Shown here: piece after piece, positions 1-12,327 of the stretch
Layout of the letters: each line of letters starts with the position of its first letter
Position numbering within the stretch: the stretch's first letter is position 1
DNA from: Hsuehochloa calcarea
Lineage: Eukaryota > Streptophyta > Magnoliopsida > Poales > Poaceae
Direction of reading: 5' to 3'
Assembly (NCBI GenBank): GCA_036346395.1
Contig: CM070604.1
Coordinates: 46,651,662-46,715,661 of the forward strand
DNA length: 64,000 nt
The notes under the pieces: generated by a model
Seen by the model: only the letters and a program-made list of their open reading frames with translations
Database searches by the model: none
Told to the model about the DNA's origin: nothing
Position numbers and translations under genes: made by a program

Positions 1-589
1 TGAAACAATCTCTTTTGTCTATTGCCTATACAAAAACTTTTGTAGTCAAACCACAATTCGACCGTCACTTTGACTCCAAATCTTACCGAATCCTTCTCGA
101 CTCTACGCTTCTTCTTCAGAAATGCTTCGGTTTGTAAGCATCGTACGTGACAACTCATGCGAAATCTTATAAATTTTTAACCACGACCTCCACGTATGAT
201 ATCATGACATCTTGATAAATCTCATGATTTTGGACTTTGTTTGCTTTTTAAAATTTAAAACCATTCGACCAAGCGTTAGTAGTCGTGTTTCCTAAACAAG
301 ATGTTCGAAATTCCTTTTCATTTCACAGGTAAGGCCTCAAACCGGGCTGAATAACATGAATATCATTTTTCTACTCATTTTTTCCTATTATTTGAATCAA
401 TTGCAGTTCAAATTTGACTTGATTCAAAAAATTGCTTGAAATGCAATTAATTAATTAATTATAGCAAACAAATAGAAAAATATACCAAATTTTAACATGG
501 AGTACCATATGTTGTATGTGGAGAGTAGAAAAAGTTGAAAGGTAGGAAAGGAAAAGTTTTTATTTTTTTTAGGAGTGGCGCAACAAAAC
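1..589. other. AT-rich sequence, no gene seen
   Basis: No coding frame with a recognisable product is visible on either strand. A TTAATTAATTAATTA run sits near 446-460. The stretch ends where the CACTA subterminal repeats begin. Confidence 0.5.
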
Positions 590-933
590 ACTCGGCAAAA
601 GGCCTTTTTGTCGAGTGTCAACAAATGACACTCGGCAAAGGAGACACTTTGCCGAGTGTCAGGAGAAGACACTCGGCAAAGTGTTAACGGCGGCTGCCGG
701 CCGTTAACGGCGGTGCACTTTGCCGAGTGCCCGGCACTCGGCAAACCTGAGATTTGCCGAGTGTCATTGTTTGCCGAGTGCTAGGCACTCGGCAAATAAA
801 GATTTGCCGAGTGCCAGATGTTTGACGTGTGCTTTATATCTGACACTCGGCAAATAGCCTCTTTGCCGAGTGCCCGATAGAAAGCACTCGGCAAAGACGA
901 GGACACTCGGCAAAGAAACCGTCTCCGGTAGTG
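590..933. mobile_element. CACTA (En/Spm) transposon terminal fragment
   Basis: About fourteen copies of an 11-bp motif, CACTCGGCAAA or its complement TTTGCCGAGTG, occur in both orientations in roughly 340 bp. The right edge at 919-933 is the complement of CACTACCGGAGACGG, a CACTA-type terminal inverted repeat. Dense, bidirectional subterminal repeats are where CACTA transposases bind. No matching CACTA end was found on the left and there is no transposase ORF, so this is one end of a truncated element or a deletion derivative. The motif is familiar from CACTA families of panicoid grasses (knowledge); the identification of the right terminus is read directly from the sequence. Confidence 0.85.
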
Positions 934-1662
934 ACGCAAAAAAATTCCATGTAAATTTCGCACCGAACGGTTCAACTCAAGTCCCGTAATAATTAATAAT
1001 ATGAGAAATTCTAGCGTTCCAAATAGGCCATAATCTTGGTGGTATCAGTTCTCAGTATTGATGGTACCCATCGTACTACTACTTTCAGTTCACAAAAATA
1101 AGTCGTTTTGAAATATGAGTTGTAAAACTTTAAAACTTTACCTATCAATATTTTTAAAAATGTTTAGATATGAAAATCATATGCGTAAATTCATTAATAT
1201 TATAGTTTTATTGGATTTTACAAATATATTATAATAAATATTACTGATCAAAGTTGCATTTTGAGAACAAACAGAGTATATGGGCCGCGGAATTTGGAAA
1301 GTTGCATTCTGATTAACCATTTATGACATTTTAACCAGGAGAGAACTGTAGAAAGTTGCATTCTGATTAACGAATTGAGATGACGACATATCATCCATGA
1401 GAGAAGTGATATATACTACTACAACTCTCGGCAGCATACCACATGCGCGGTAAATGCCCGAACTCTCGGCAACATATCACATACGCGACAAATACCCGAA
1501 ACCACCCCTCGTCATATGTTTGTGCGACCAGTCTGTGCGTTCAGTGCCGGCATATATGTCATGTCGTGTGTCCACTCTGGGCAGACACGCGCCATGCACC
1601 ATATGCCTGTGCCCCTGTCCCGCAGACGTCCGTACAACGAAGGTTGATGCTATGATACTATC
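934..1662. other. Intergenic, with a 38-bp direct repeat
   Basis: AT-rich to about 1420. At 1423-1498 a 38-bp unit beginning AACTCTCGGC occurs twice in tandem with several differences. The short open frames at 1443-1675 overlap each other and resemble nothing known. Confidence 0.4.
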
Positions 1663-1912
1663 TGTAACACCCTAGCCTAAAATCCACTTAATACTCAACC
1701 CACCATGGGGCGGACCCGCGCACACATAAACCACACTTACACTTTTGTCTTCACTTCGTGTAAAAAGGTTAATACATAGGTGTTACGTTTAGACCCAAAA
1801 AATATCATATACTACTAACACTCGCTTTAGACAAGCAAAGTGAGATAAATCTCACCACACAACGACACATGGACCACATGGACTGCACTACGAGTTAGGC
1901 TAGGGTATTACA
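1663..1912. mobile_element. Short LTR-like or TIR-bounded unit (TGTAACACCC...ATTACA)
   Basis: The 250-bp unit begins TGTAACACCCTAGCCT and ends AGGCTAGGGTATTACA, so its ends are 16-bp inverted repeats with one mismatch. TG...CA ends of this kind are typical of Gypsy LTRs of grasses. I see no 5-bp target duplication. It could be a solo LTR of a small element, an internally deleted LTR, or a MITE. Confidence 0.5.
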
Positions 1913-2486
1913 CACATCATGTGGCATAATAAGATGTTAGAGTGAGCAGAGCAAACATCGGGAGCGCATATGCTACAACAAGGAAGTAATTGCATAGTTA
2001 TCAATACCGTACCAGTACCGGCCATACCGCCATCTAAACTAGTACAAAGTAGCTATATGTACCGTACCAGTATAAATTCTAGTCATACCAGTTCGATATC
2101 GGTCAATACCGGCTATACCGGTGGAATTGATAATACGTCTATTCAATTATATGTTATATTTGATAGTACTAATTGATATTTGGTGTGCATATAAATAAAC
2201 AAATATATACTTATAAATATATATGTACTTGTATTATTATATTAAATACGAAACGGTACGTCGATATAGATCAATACCGGAACGTACCGTTCTAAGAACC
2301 AAACCGGTATGACATCCTGTATGATATTGACAAGTATGGCTAATAGATCATTAGACATTAGGTAGTACATACATTTCCATGTCCACGTTGCATGAGCTGA
2401 TGTCAGTTTTAATTTACTCACGGCACACCTCAAATGTTAAGTTTGACTATTAAATATACAAAAAGAATTAAATGGAAGCCGTATTT
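1913..2486. other. Possible MITE rich in TACCGG/CCGGTA motifs
   Basis: Between about 1997 and 2335 there are many copies of GTACC, ACCGG and CCGGTA in both orientations around an AT-rich core. The outer parts (TCAATACCGTACC on the left, complement of the sequence near 2310-2335 on the right) are loosely inverted copies. This is the look of a decayed non-autonomous DNA transposon, but no clean terminus or target duplication was found. Confidence 0.35.
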
Positions 2487-2633
2487 TGTAATTGTGATTG
2501 TTGTGATTTACGTAATTCTATATCTGTGTACAGGAGTACATATAGGCACAGGGGTGGCATGCAAGCCAGCCACACATGCGCAGGATTACAGCACAAATCA
2601 AGGGCGACCTACTATAATTACATTATGCTAACA
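2487..2633 (-). repeat. copia-1 3' LTR
   Basis: 147 bp, identical to 7444-7590. The polypurine tract lies immediately inside it at about 2634-2641. Confidence 0.95.
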
Positions 2634-2665
2634 CTCCCCATGATCGATCGGGAGCACGCGAACGT

Positions 2666-5600
2666 TCAGTGGATCAAACTCTGAAACACGAGGTGGAGGC
2701 CCTTGGTGAAGACGTCGGCGTACTGAGATGTCGTAGGGACATGGAGGACCCGAACCTGGCCAAGGGCGACACGCTCTCGAACAAAGTGGAGATCAATCTC
2801 AATATGCTTCGTGCGCTGATGCTGGACTGGGTTGGTGGAGAGATAAACAGCACTGATGTTGTCGCAATAAACCAATGTGGCGCGGTGAGGTGGGTGGCGA
2901 AGCTCCATGAGAAGCTGACGCAGCCAAGTAGTTTCAGCAACACCGTTTGCCACAGCTCGATACTCTGCCTCCGCACTTGACCGAGAAACTGTGGCCGGCG
3001 CTTGGAGGACCGGGACACTAAATTATCCCCGAGGAACCTTTGCATAGCGAGAGGTCGATCGGCGAGTGTCGAGCGCTGCCCGATCGGCATCGGTGTAGAC
3101 AACAAGCTCGGTGGTGTGGGCGACGCAGAGTCAAGCCTAGGAGAGAGTACCACAGTAAATAGCGTAATATCCGCTTGAGAGCAGCAAGATGGGGTTCAGG
3201 GATCATGCATATAGAGGCAAATCTGGCTGGGCGGCATAGGCAATGTCCGGGCGGGTGAATGTCGACATCTTGTAGTGCTCGGTAAATCTGCGATCTTGTG
3301 TAGAGTCGATGACTGGAGGACCATCGGCGGCCAATTTGGAGTGCACATCGGTGGGGTCTTTGCTAGGCTTGCAAGCGATCATCCCGCTGCTCAATATGTC
3401 CAGTGTCTTCGCCGAGAGAGAAACAAGCCTCCATCGGCGGGTGACCGAGATGCCAAGAAAGTGGTGAAGGCGGCCCATGTCCATCATAGCAAATTCATCA
3501 CGGAGGCGGCGATGATATGTTGAAGAAATCCAGCGGACGAGGCGGTGAGAACAATATCATCAACATACAACAGCAAATAGGCAGTATCGGATCCTCGATG
3601 ATACGTGAATAGCGAAGTATCAGACTTGGTCTCAACAAAACCAAGGGACAGGAGGTGGGTGGCGAACCTGGTGTGCCAAGCACGAGGAGCCTGCTTCAGG
3701 CCATATAGGGATTTGTTGAGCCGATAGACAAAATCCGGACGGGATGAGTCAACAAATCACGAAGGTCTGCGCCACGATATCGCCTCTGTCAAAATGCCAT
3801 GGAGGAACGATTCTTAACATCCAAGCGATGAATGGGCCACTGCGAGATAGAGCCAAAGACAGAACCACCCGAACGGTTGCTTTGGTTTGACCACTGGACT
3901 GAATGTCTCATCATAATCAATGCCTGGCCGTTGTGTGAAGCCTCGCAGAACCCAACGCGCTTTGTAGCGATCAAGAGTACCATCGGCTAGCAGCTTGTGG
4001 CGATAGATCCATTTGCCAGTAACAAGGTTGACGCCAGGAGGCCGAGGAACAAGGCTCAGTGTTATTGGCAATAAGGGCATCAAACTCGGCTTGCATAGCA
4101 GAGCGCCAATTGGGGTCTGACAGAGCATCACGAACAGAGCGCGGCAATGGCGACATGGGCACCGCGTGGAGGTTGAGACGCTCCACGGGCTTTGCAATGC
4201 CAGCCTTTCCACGCGTATGCATGGAGTGCGTGTTGGTGACCGGGATGATGGCAACCGGTCGTGTAGCGGTGGCGGCCGGTGCCCTAGCAGCAACACCGGG
4301 CGCGAGCCTCGAAGGCGGCAGAACCGGCAAGACGGTGGCGCCGAGGAGGACGAAGCGGCGCTGCTGGCGGCGACCGTCGCGGGATGCTGCAGCGGCGGCA
4401 GGCGTCGGGGCGTCCACGGAGGGCCCACTGGGGCGACCTCGGTGACAGTGGCCCAGGAGGCGACCGTGGCCCAGGTGATGATGGCCTAGGCGCAGCATCC
4501 CCATGCATGTGTACAATGCCATGCACAGCACGTAGGGGCTCAGGTGCCGGGGCAGCAGAGGTGGACGGCGTAGTACCTGCAGACACAGTACGGGCTCCAG
4601 AAATTGGAGCAGTGAGATCATTCTCATCAAGTAAAAAATCCAAGGCTGAGGATGCCATGGGTGTGGTGGACATGTCGGAGAAGGGAAAAAAGGTTTCATC
4701 AAAAACGACATGTCGGGAGATGAGAATGCGATTAGACTGGAGCTCAAGACACCGATAGCCCTTGTGGTTCGAGGAGTAACCAAGAAACACGCATAGAGTG
4801 GAACGTGGGGCGAGTTTGTGGGGTGCTGTGGAGGACATATTGGGATAGCATGCACACCCAAAAACTCGAAGATGGATGTAAGAGGGCTGGGTGGAATATA
4901 GGAAGCTATAAGGTGTCGAGGAAGCGAGGGTTTTAGAGGGGAGCCGGTTCACAAGGTAGGTGGCGGTGTGAAGGGCCTCAACCCAGTAGACTGGTGGAAG
5001 ACTCGCTTGAAACAAAAGGGAACGTAGAATGTTATTGACGGTGCGAATGGAGCGTTCTGCCTTTCCATTTTGTTGGGAGGTATATGGACACGACATGCGG
5101 AGTGCAACACCGTGGGAGAGGAAGAACGTGCGGGCCTGGGAATTATCTAATTCGCGGCCATTGTCACACTGGACGTTCTTAATGGTGGTGCCGAATTGCG
5201 TGTGAGTGTAAGCAAAAAAATGAGAAAGAGTTGAAAAAGTGTCGGATTTGAGGCGAAGTGGAAAGGTCCAAATGTAGTGCGAATGATCATCAAGAATAAC
5301 AAGGTAGTATTTGTATCCTGACACACTAACAATAGGAGATGTCCACAGATCGCAGTGTATTAAATCGAAATTATGATTAGCCCGAGAGCTAGATGAACCA
5401 AAAGGGAGACGCACATGGCGACCAAGTTGGCACGCGTGACAAATGTGGTCTGAATCATTCTTATTACAAGAAATAACATTGGAACTAAGAAGCCTGGACA
5501 GAGCTTCACGCCCAAGATGCCCGAGACGACGATGCCAAAGTGAGGTGGGAACAGCGACGAATGTGGTGGCACTGGTGGAGGGGGGGGGTAGAACGGATAG

Positions 5601-6271
5601 AGGTCGCCTGAGCTATTGCACCTGGCGATCACGTTCCTGGTGTGCAAATCCTTCACAGAAAGGCCAAAAGGATCAAACTCAATGGAGCAATTGTTATCGG
5701 TGGTGAAACGGCGAATGGAAATCAAGTTCTTGATTATGTTAGGGGAGACCAAGACATTATTAAGAACAAGATTACGTTGCGGAAAAGAAAACGTGTGTGA
5801 TCCAGTAGCTGTAACAGGAAGGAGTGCGCCATTGCCCACAATGATAGATGAAGGAGTATAAGATGAAGGTGGAAGAACGGAGGAGAGATTACGGCGTCGC
5901 GATCATATATGGGAACCGGCGCCCGAATCGGCATACCACTCGGATGGAGTCGTTGGCGGGTTGAGCGTCATGGTGTTGAATGACTGTGCCAGCGAGTCCT
6001 GATTCCAGGAGCCGCCATGAATAGGGTTCCAGGGCGATGGTGGTGCGGACGAGTGGCGCCTGTGGTGGCGTGGTAGGCGGCGAGGCCCCAGAAGCCGGCG
6101 AGTGGCCACTGAAGGCGGCGGAGCATGCACCCCATAGGGCGAGCCGTACTGGGGAGGACCATAGGCGCCACTGTGGACTCCACCGTAGTGGGGCATGGCG
6201 GTGAACACAGGTGGGGGCGTCGGCGTCGGAGGGCGACCGGACCGGTCGTCTGCCACATCTGGGCGGTACAC
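2666..6271 (-). pseudogene. pol: copia-1 pol (protease, integrase, RT, RNase H), multiple frameshifts
   Basis: The polyprotein is spread over all three minus frames. Protease: WYADSGAGSHI, with its catalytic DSG, near 5903-5940. Integrase: an N-terminal zinc finger (WHRRLGHLG then CHACQLG) at ~5430-5550, and a catalytic core at 4284-5414 with HCDLW, QCDNGRE and the QQNGKAER glutamate. RT: GKWIYRHK and the DETFSPV segment at ~3900-4060, and an intact YVDD box at ~3550-3570. RNase H tail with YCDNISAVYL, RTKHIEID and YADVFTKGL at 2674-2953. Frame breaks lie near 6250, 5900, 5400, 4060, 3500 and 3150, so no full product can be made, yet catalytic motifs survive. This fits a recent copy of an already defective parent, or small-indel assembly errors. 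Confidence 0.85.
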
Positions 6272-7263
6272 CCCATGGATGGGTGAAGGGCGGGTAGGAG
6301 CCGTGGTGCGGCGCTCAGATGCAGGAGGGCCACCGCGTCCACCGCGGCGCGACGGCGGCCGTTGCGGCTATCATTGCCGCCGTTGTTCGGTCGCGCGCCT
6401 CCGGTGTTGGGCGTGAACGGTGCACTAGGAGGACGTGCGGGAGGTGGTGTAGACGGTCCCTGATGCGGTGGTCCTGGCGTCCCTGGTCGCGGCGCGTTGG
6501 CGACGAGAGCGGAGGGCGGTGAGGGCGGTTGGGCGTCGTTCTCGATTTCTTCCAACAGAAGGTGAGTCCGAGCCTCCGCAAAAGTCGGGAACGGACGGTG
6601 CAGCTTGAGGATGGACACCATGTGGCGGAACTGTCCGTTCAGGCCACGGAGGAGCGTGAGGACCATCTGCCGATCGCCGATTGGGTCGCCGAAATCGGCA
6701 AGGGAGGTGGCCATCGACTCGAGGCGGCGACAATAGTCGGTGATGTTCAGGGAGCCCTGACGGAAGTTGCGAAATTGTGTCTCGAGGAGGAGCGCCCGGG
6801 ACTCGCGCTGGCCGAGGAACTCGTCCTCGAGATGGCACCAGGCACCGCGAGCGGAGGACTGCCGCAGCATCAGCGACTGCTGCAGGTCATTGGAGATGGT
6901 GCCGTAAATCCATGTCAAGACGGTGCAGTCCATCTGCGCCCACGCCGGGCGCGAGGGGAAAGACGCGTCCTCGAGGACATGGCGAGTGAGGGCGTATTTG
7001 CCGAGAACGATGAGGAACAGGTGACGCCACTTGCTGTAGTTGTTGGCGGCCTGGTCCAGCACGACGGGAATAAGGGCGCGGACGTTGATGACGGCGGTGG
7101 CCTGTGCCCAGAGCGCCTCGTGGGCAAACTCGTACGCGTCCAGGGTGGCGGCGTGGAGGCGAGCGTCCTCAGCGTGACGGGCGTCCTCGGCGCGACGTCT
7201 TTGCCGCGCCTCCTCGGCGAGGCGACAGTGCGACCTCTGGCGGCGGCCGCCGCGCCGCGACAT
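5968..7263 (-). pseudogene. gag: copia-1 gag (UBN2-type), out of frame with pol
   Basis: A 431-codon frame starts about 180 bp after the 5' LTR. Residues ~30-240 resemble the copia gag (UBN2) fold: an NYSKWRHLF segment, then LETQFRNFRQGSLNITDYCR and LLRGLNGQFRHMVSILK. The N-terminus is Arg/Ala-rich, from a GC-rich leader. The last ~100 codons are a shadow, because the authentic gag-protease sequence moves to another frame near 6250, where the proline-rich gag tail and the protease motif are found. I saw no CX2CX4HX4C zinc knuckle. Gag forms the particle that packages element RNA. With pol out of frame here, self-mobilisation is unlikely. Confidence 0.85.
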
Positions 7264-7443
7264 CGTCGTCGGCCGGCATCGAGTGGAAGGGCAGCGCGGC
7301 GAACCAGCGGCTGCGAAGGCACTGGCGATGAGATCAGCGGCGGCACCCGGCGACGGAGTCAGCGACGGGCGGGCGATCGGATCAGCGGCAGTGGCTAGCG
7401 GAGGTTGCGGAAGTAAAGCGGATCGTAACCGCTTCTGATACCA

Positions 7444-7590
7444 TGTAATTGTGATTGTTGTGATTTACGTAATTCTATATCTGTGTACAGGAGTACATAT
7501 AGGCACAGGGGTGGCATGCAAGCCAGCCACACATGCGCAGGATTACAGCACAAATCAAGGGCGACCTACTATAATTACATTATGCTAACA
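7444..7590 (-). repeat. copia-1 5' LTR
   Basis: 147 bp, identical to 2487-2633. It is followed on the coding strand by the primer binding site TGGTATCAGA at about 7434-7446. Confidence 0.95.
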
Positions 7591-8981
7591 TATTTTACTA
7601 CGGCAAGTCAGGATGTCTCAAATTTAGGGCTCCTCTGAAGAGGCAGAAGGTAGGAACGTCTTCAGGAATATTTTCCACTGTTCAAGTAGTAGCCACATAA
7701 TTGTTCCGAGAAAAAAGAGAGTAGTAGGCACGTGACACTGAAAGGAAATTACAATTGCACCTCCCTCCCCATTGTTGGAAATACGTAGCCTAATTGTGCT
7801 TGTTATGCTAGTTAATGTTGGCACAATGCCTGACATTCCGGTTATACTTTCTGAAGAGCAAATTCTGTGACATTGGATAAGTAATTAAGTATACGAAAAG
7901 ACTAAATCCAACAATTAATTCATTGTGGACAAGAATAGAAATAACTTTGGGGAACTTGACAGCTTTATTTGAATTTGAACTAGCCAGCTAGGTAAGATTA
8001 TCGTTAACTCTAACCCAACAAAGTTAGCATAAGCCGATGTTTGTTTCACATTAGGTCGAGTTAACCTAAACTGTTTATAGGCTAGTAGAACTGGGTCGTG
8101 AAGGAACTGGAGTGAACAGGATATAGGTAACTTTGCTCTGCTATTAATTGTTACATGGTTAGGATAATAGAAGTTGGTAAGGTTTATATAATGCTTTGAC
8201 AGGATTAAAATGAACTGTACCTGATGTCCTGATACCACCCTGATCCCATAATACCTTTCTATCGCACCAAAAATATCTATTTTTGCACCCTTTGCTGTCC
8301 TGACACATCATCTGATAGTGATACGTAGGTGTAAATCACAACTTCACTATAGGATTTGCAAATGAATGCTAGGCTGGGAATCTATACCAAGATCCAAACA
8401 AGGTCTATATAGTTGAATTGGTCCGAAAAACCATACATCAAACAAAAAAGGATGGCTGATCCCACTATTTCTTACGGCCCCTTTTTCTGATAAGCCGTAA
8501 AAAAAATGCTTACAGTTTCGTAATAAAAATAAACCAGTGCATAAACAAAAAAAAAACTTATTTTCATGTTTCAACTATACATAAGCAAATCTCTCTATAA
8601 CAGGAGGTGATTCTTGGTGTAAATATCAGCCTATAGCAAAAGGAAGAGTTATCAACTAATACGTACTGACAATTTAGCAAAGCTTATTACATTTTTTAGA
8701 TAAAAATATTGATTACTGGCTTGTTATTGTAAAGACTTACAGCCAAATAAAGCACTGGCACCAGAGAATAAGAGCAAAGGAGGCACCTGCACAAAAACTA
8801 TCATCTCCCATTAACTGAACATGCAACAACAATGTAAACTAACACCAACTGCCAGTAGTGACAGAAATCCAGCAGATCTGCCAAAGTCTATTGTCAGTTG
8901 CATTGAAAACACATGAAAGAAAATGTCAAAAGCAAGTACTTTACAACACGTCATAATCCCAATAGTCTGGCAGCTAACCTG
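7591..8981. other. Single-copy-looking sequence between two copia insertions
   Basis: AT-rich DNA between the target duplications of copia-1 and copia-2. A 70-codon minus-strand frame at 7624-7836 is hydrophobic (TTLFFLGTIMWLLL) and could be a terminal exon, since a TTTCAG acceptor-like site lies inside it, but I cannot identify a product. The frames at 7915-8574 look random. Confidence 0.35.
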
Positions 8982-9116
8982 TGTTATGATTGTTGCTTGT
9001 ATTATCAGGAGGCCAATGGGCCTATATATATACAGATACAGGTTACAGATAAGGAAACCAAAATAAAGCTAGAGTCCTACTCTAACACTGATATCTCTCC
9101 AATTATATCTCTAACA
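8982..9116 (-). repeat. copia-2 3' LTR
   Basis: 135 bp. It equals 14041-14177 except that it lacks one TA dinucleotide near 9018-9030. Confidence 0.93.
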
Positions 9117-9129
9117 CCCCCCCTCAAAC

Positions 9130-12100
9130 TCATGGTGGATCAACAACACTGAGTTTGGAGAGGTAGAAGCCGTGCTGTGCTCGAGTCTGGGCCTTCGTGA
9201 AGAAATCCGCTATCTGAAGCTCTGAAGGCACATACTGAAGAGCAATCACCTGATCATGCACACAAGACCTCATGAAGGAAGCATCAACACCAATATGCTT
9301 GGTGAGCTCATGCTTCACGGTCACGAGCAATCTTGATAGCACTGTCTTGTCGACAAGAGAGAGTCGGTGTAATGTGAAACACCAAAATCCTCAAGTAACC
9401 ACCGTAGCCAAGTAATCTCTGTTGTCAAGATAGCCATAGCTCGCAACTCGACCTCTGCACTCGAGCGGGACAACTGCGATCTGTTTCTTCGTCTTCCGGG
9501 CAATAAGCGAACCACCAAGAAAAACACGATGGCGAGAGATAGACCGCGATCGGAGGATCGGCCCAAGTAGCATCCGAATAAGCTGAAGTCAGAACGAGTG
9601 GAGCATGGAAAGAAGAGACGGCGAGAGATAGTTCCACGAAGGTATCGCGAACTCGAAGAAGGTGGTCAGTAGTGGACTGAGTGGGAGCGAAACAAACCGA
9701 CTCGAATGTGAATCGGATAAGTGATATCCGGACGAGTAATGACAAAGGTAGACAAGACTCCCAACAAGATGGCGATAGCGAGTCGGATCGAAAGAGGCTC
9801 GCCATCGAGGGTCGGAGGTGAACATTGAGCTCCATAGGAGTCTCAACAGACGCTGATCGATGAGGGAGGCGCGATCAAGAAGATCTGAATATACTTCTCT
9901 TGGGACATAAAGAAACCATCCGGAGTGGAAGTAACCTCAATCCCAAGAAAGTAACGAAGAGGACCAAGATCCGACATAAGGAATCGCTCACTAAGACGAG
10001 CCTTGACAAAGGCAATGTACTCGAGAATCATCTCCGTGAATGATCATATCATCAACATACGAAGGAGAAGAGTCCGACCACGGGGCGAAGTGTGGACAAA
10101 GAGCGCAGGATCATGATCACTTGTTTGAAAAACCAGCGAAGTGACCACGAGGAGAAGCGCTCAAACCGAGCACGAGGGCTTGCTTAAGGCCATAGAGAGA
10201 GCGGCGAAGCGGCGCACCATGCCTTCAGCAGAATACCCAGGTGGCGGATGCATGTAGACCTCCTCACGCAACTTCGCCATTAAGAAAGGCATTCTTGACA
10301 TCAAGTTGAAAGCAGACCCGATGGCGACAGGCGCCACCGAAAGAAGAGTGCGGACGGTGGTCATGTGGGCCACAGAGCAAAAGTCTCGTCGTAGTCACGA
10401 CCATGCTCTCTTTGGAAGCCACGAGCAACAAGACGCGCCTTATAGCGCTCAAGAGAGCCATCGAGCGAGTCTTAATCTTATAGACCCACTTACATGTGAT
10501 GGGGCGAGTGAGATGGAAAGGAACAAGATCCCAAGTACCCGATGACGCTCGAGGCGACAATCTCCTCGGCCATGGCATCTGCCACTCGGGATGAGTAACA
10601 CATCCCTGAGGAGGCGAGCTCACAAGTAGCTGCGCCAGCAAAGGCAAAACGGGCAGGGGGCCGGATCGACTGGCGATCGCGGAGAGCGTAGCGAGGAGAA
10701 GACGGCCCATCAGGGGAAGATGAAACATCAGAAGAAGATGAAACATCAGGAGAAGTGGTCTCATCTGGAAGATCCTCAATACGAGGTCGACGAGTGTAGA
10801 CGAGTGTAGTGGGGGAGCTGAGGAGCCGCGGGAGGACGAAACAGCGGCGACAATGGCGGAGAGGCCACAGGAGAAATATGTGGAGACGAGATAGGTGTAT
10901 CCGGAAAGGTCAAAAAGCAGAGACTCCACAGAGGAAGTTGAAGGAGAGACAGGACGTGGGTAGAAAGGACGAGACTCGTCGAAAGTCACATCCCGAGAGA
11001 TCCGCATCCGTCGACCAACAGATCCCAAAGACCGATAGCCTTTGTGCTCGACATCAGTATCCCAAAAACACACTCAATAGACTGAGCAGTCAGTTTGGTG
11101 CGTTCTCGAGGGGCGAGGAGAACGTAGCAAACGCAACCAAACAGACGAAGGGCAGAGTAGTCAGGAAGGAGACCACAGAGACGCTCAATAGGGATTGCGC
11201 CCTGAAGAGCAGAAGAAGGCTGGATGTTGACGAGATAGGTGGCAGTGGAAACAGCCTCCGCCCAAAAGTGAGGTGGAATAGAGCGGCAATCATCGATTGC
11301 GAGCCGACTCAAGGAGGTGACGATGCTTGCGCTCAGCAACACCATTCTGAGCATGAGCACCAGGACAAGAGAACTGAGCGAGAGTGCCCTGCTCAGCAAG
11401 GAAACTGCGCAGGTGATGAGAGAGGTACTCGCCAGCAGAGTCAGCACGAAAGACACGAATAGGAGTGGAGAACTGTGTGCGAACCATAGTGGCAAACTGT
11501 TTATAGATAGACAAGACCTCACTACGAGAAGACATGAAATATATCCAAGTGTGGCGAGAGAAATCATCTATAAATATGATATAGTATCGATGACCCCTTT
11601 CAAAGCGAAGGAGCGGACCCCAAACATCCGAATGAACAAGATCAAATGGACGTTGAGACAACGACTCACTATGAGGATAAGGAAGGTGAAGTTGTTTGCC
11701 TAACTTACGTACACGACAATGTAGAGACACGTCTCTGAGGACGACCCGAGAAGACCACGACGAACTAAAGGCGACGGGCGAGCCACCACAGATGGCCAAG
11801 GCGGTGATGCCATTGTTGGAAAGAGCCGGTGACGGAGTGGCGAGGCGGAGAGACTGGCGGCGGCGGTGGCGGCAGAAGGAAGGTGAAGCCGTCAAGCTCC
11901 CGAGAGACGCTGTGAGTCAAGGCGCCGAGGGCCGAACCAACCGAGCTCCGTGTGGCGGTCCCGAACACAACAAGAGTCGAGTCGAGAATGATCCGATAAC
12001 CAAGGTCGATGTCTGTCCAGAAAAGAAGTCGCATGGTTAGGCGAGGAAGATGAGCAAATGAAGGAACATGAAAAGATGAGTTGCTAAGAGGTCCTCGACC

Positions 12101-12190
12101 GAGAGACAGAAAGAGAGGTACCATCGCAGAAGTACAGCGGGGGGAATCAAGAGGTGTAACAAAAGATAGAGTGGAAGAATCGGAAGTCAT
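9130..12190 (-). pseudogene. pol: copia-2 pol (protease region, integrase, RT, RNase H), multiple frameshifts
   Basis: Integrase core at 11290-11895: LVHSDVWGP, FRADSAGEYLS (usual DNGGEY changed to DSAGEY) and AQNGVAERKHRHLLE supply the D, D, E residues. The core continues as HLTAQSIECVFG-like and DVEHKGYRSL segments at ~10990-11073. RT: a YVDD box (YVDDMIIHGDD) near 10035-10060, followed by FLMSDLGPLRYFLGIEV at ~9920-9990. RNase H: SRSSAEVELRAMA at ~9450 and VALQYVPSELQIADFFTKA-like sequence at 9130-9240. The pieces fall in different frames. Several catalytic motifs persist, as in copia-1. Confidence 0.82.
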
Positions 12191-12327
12191 GTGGAAGGAT
12201 GCTCGGAATCAAGGATCCACGGGAGGTACTGACCGTAGGAGGTGGTTTCTCGGTGCAGAAGAGTCGGTCGCAGAACTCGCAGAACACATCCGAGGAAGAC
12301 CACAAGCGGCAGCGATCGTCAAGTCGG

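Larger units (their letters stand above)
2487..7590 (-). mobile_element. Complete Ty1/copia retrotransposon, copia-1
   Basis: LTR retrotransposon read on the minus strand. It is bounded by 147-bp direct repeats (2487-2633 and 7444-7590) that are identical base for base, begin TGTTAGCAT on the coding strand and end TTACA. The 5-bp target duplication TATTT is intact on both sides (2482-2486, 7591-7595). The primer binding site next to the 5' LTR reads TGGTATCAGA, matching the initiator-Met tRNA 3' end, and a purine tract (ATGGGGAG) precedes the 3' LTR. Domain order gag, protease, integrase, RT, RNase H is that of copia. Very short LTRs fit the Ale/Hopscotch-type lineage (inference). The coding region is broken by several frameshifts although the LTRs show a recent insertion. 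Confidence 0.95.

Noticed and set aside
6529..7398. 289-codon plus-strand ORF
   Set aside because: It is the antisense shadow of the copia-1 gag frame.
10809..11462. 217-codon plus-strand ORF, charged
   Set aside because: It is antisense to copia-2 integrase and the integrase-RT linker; no domain is present.
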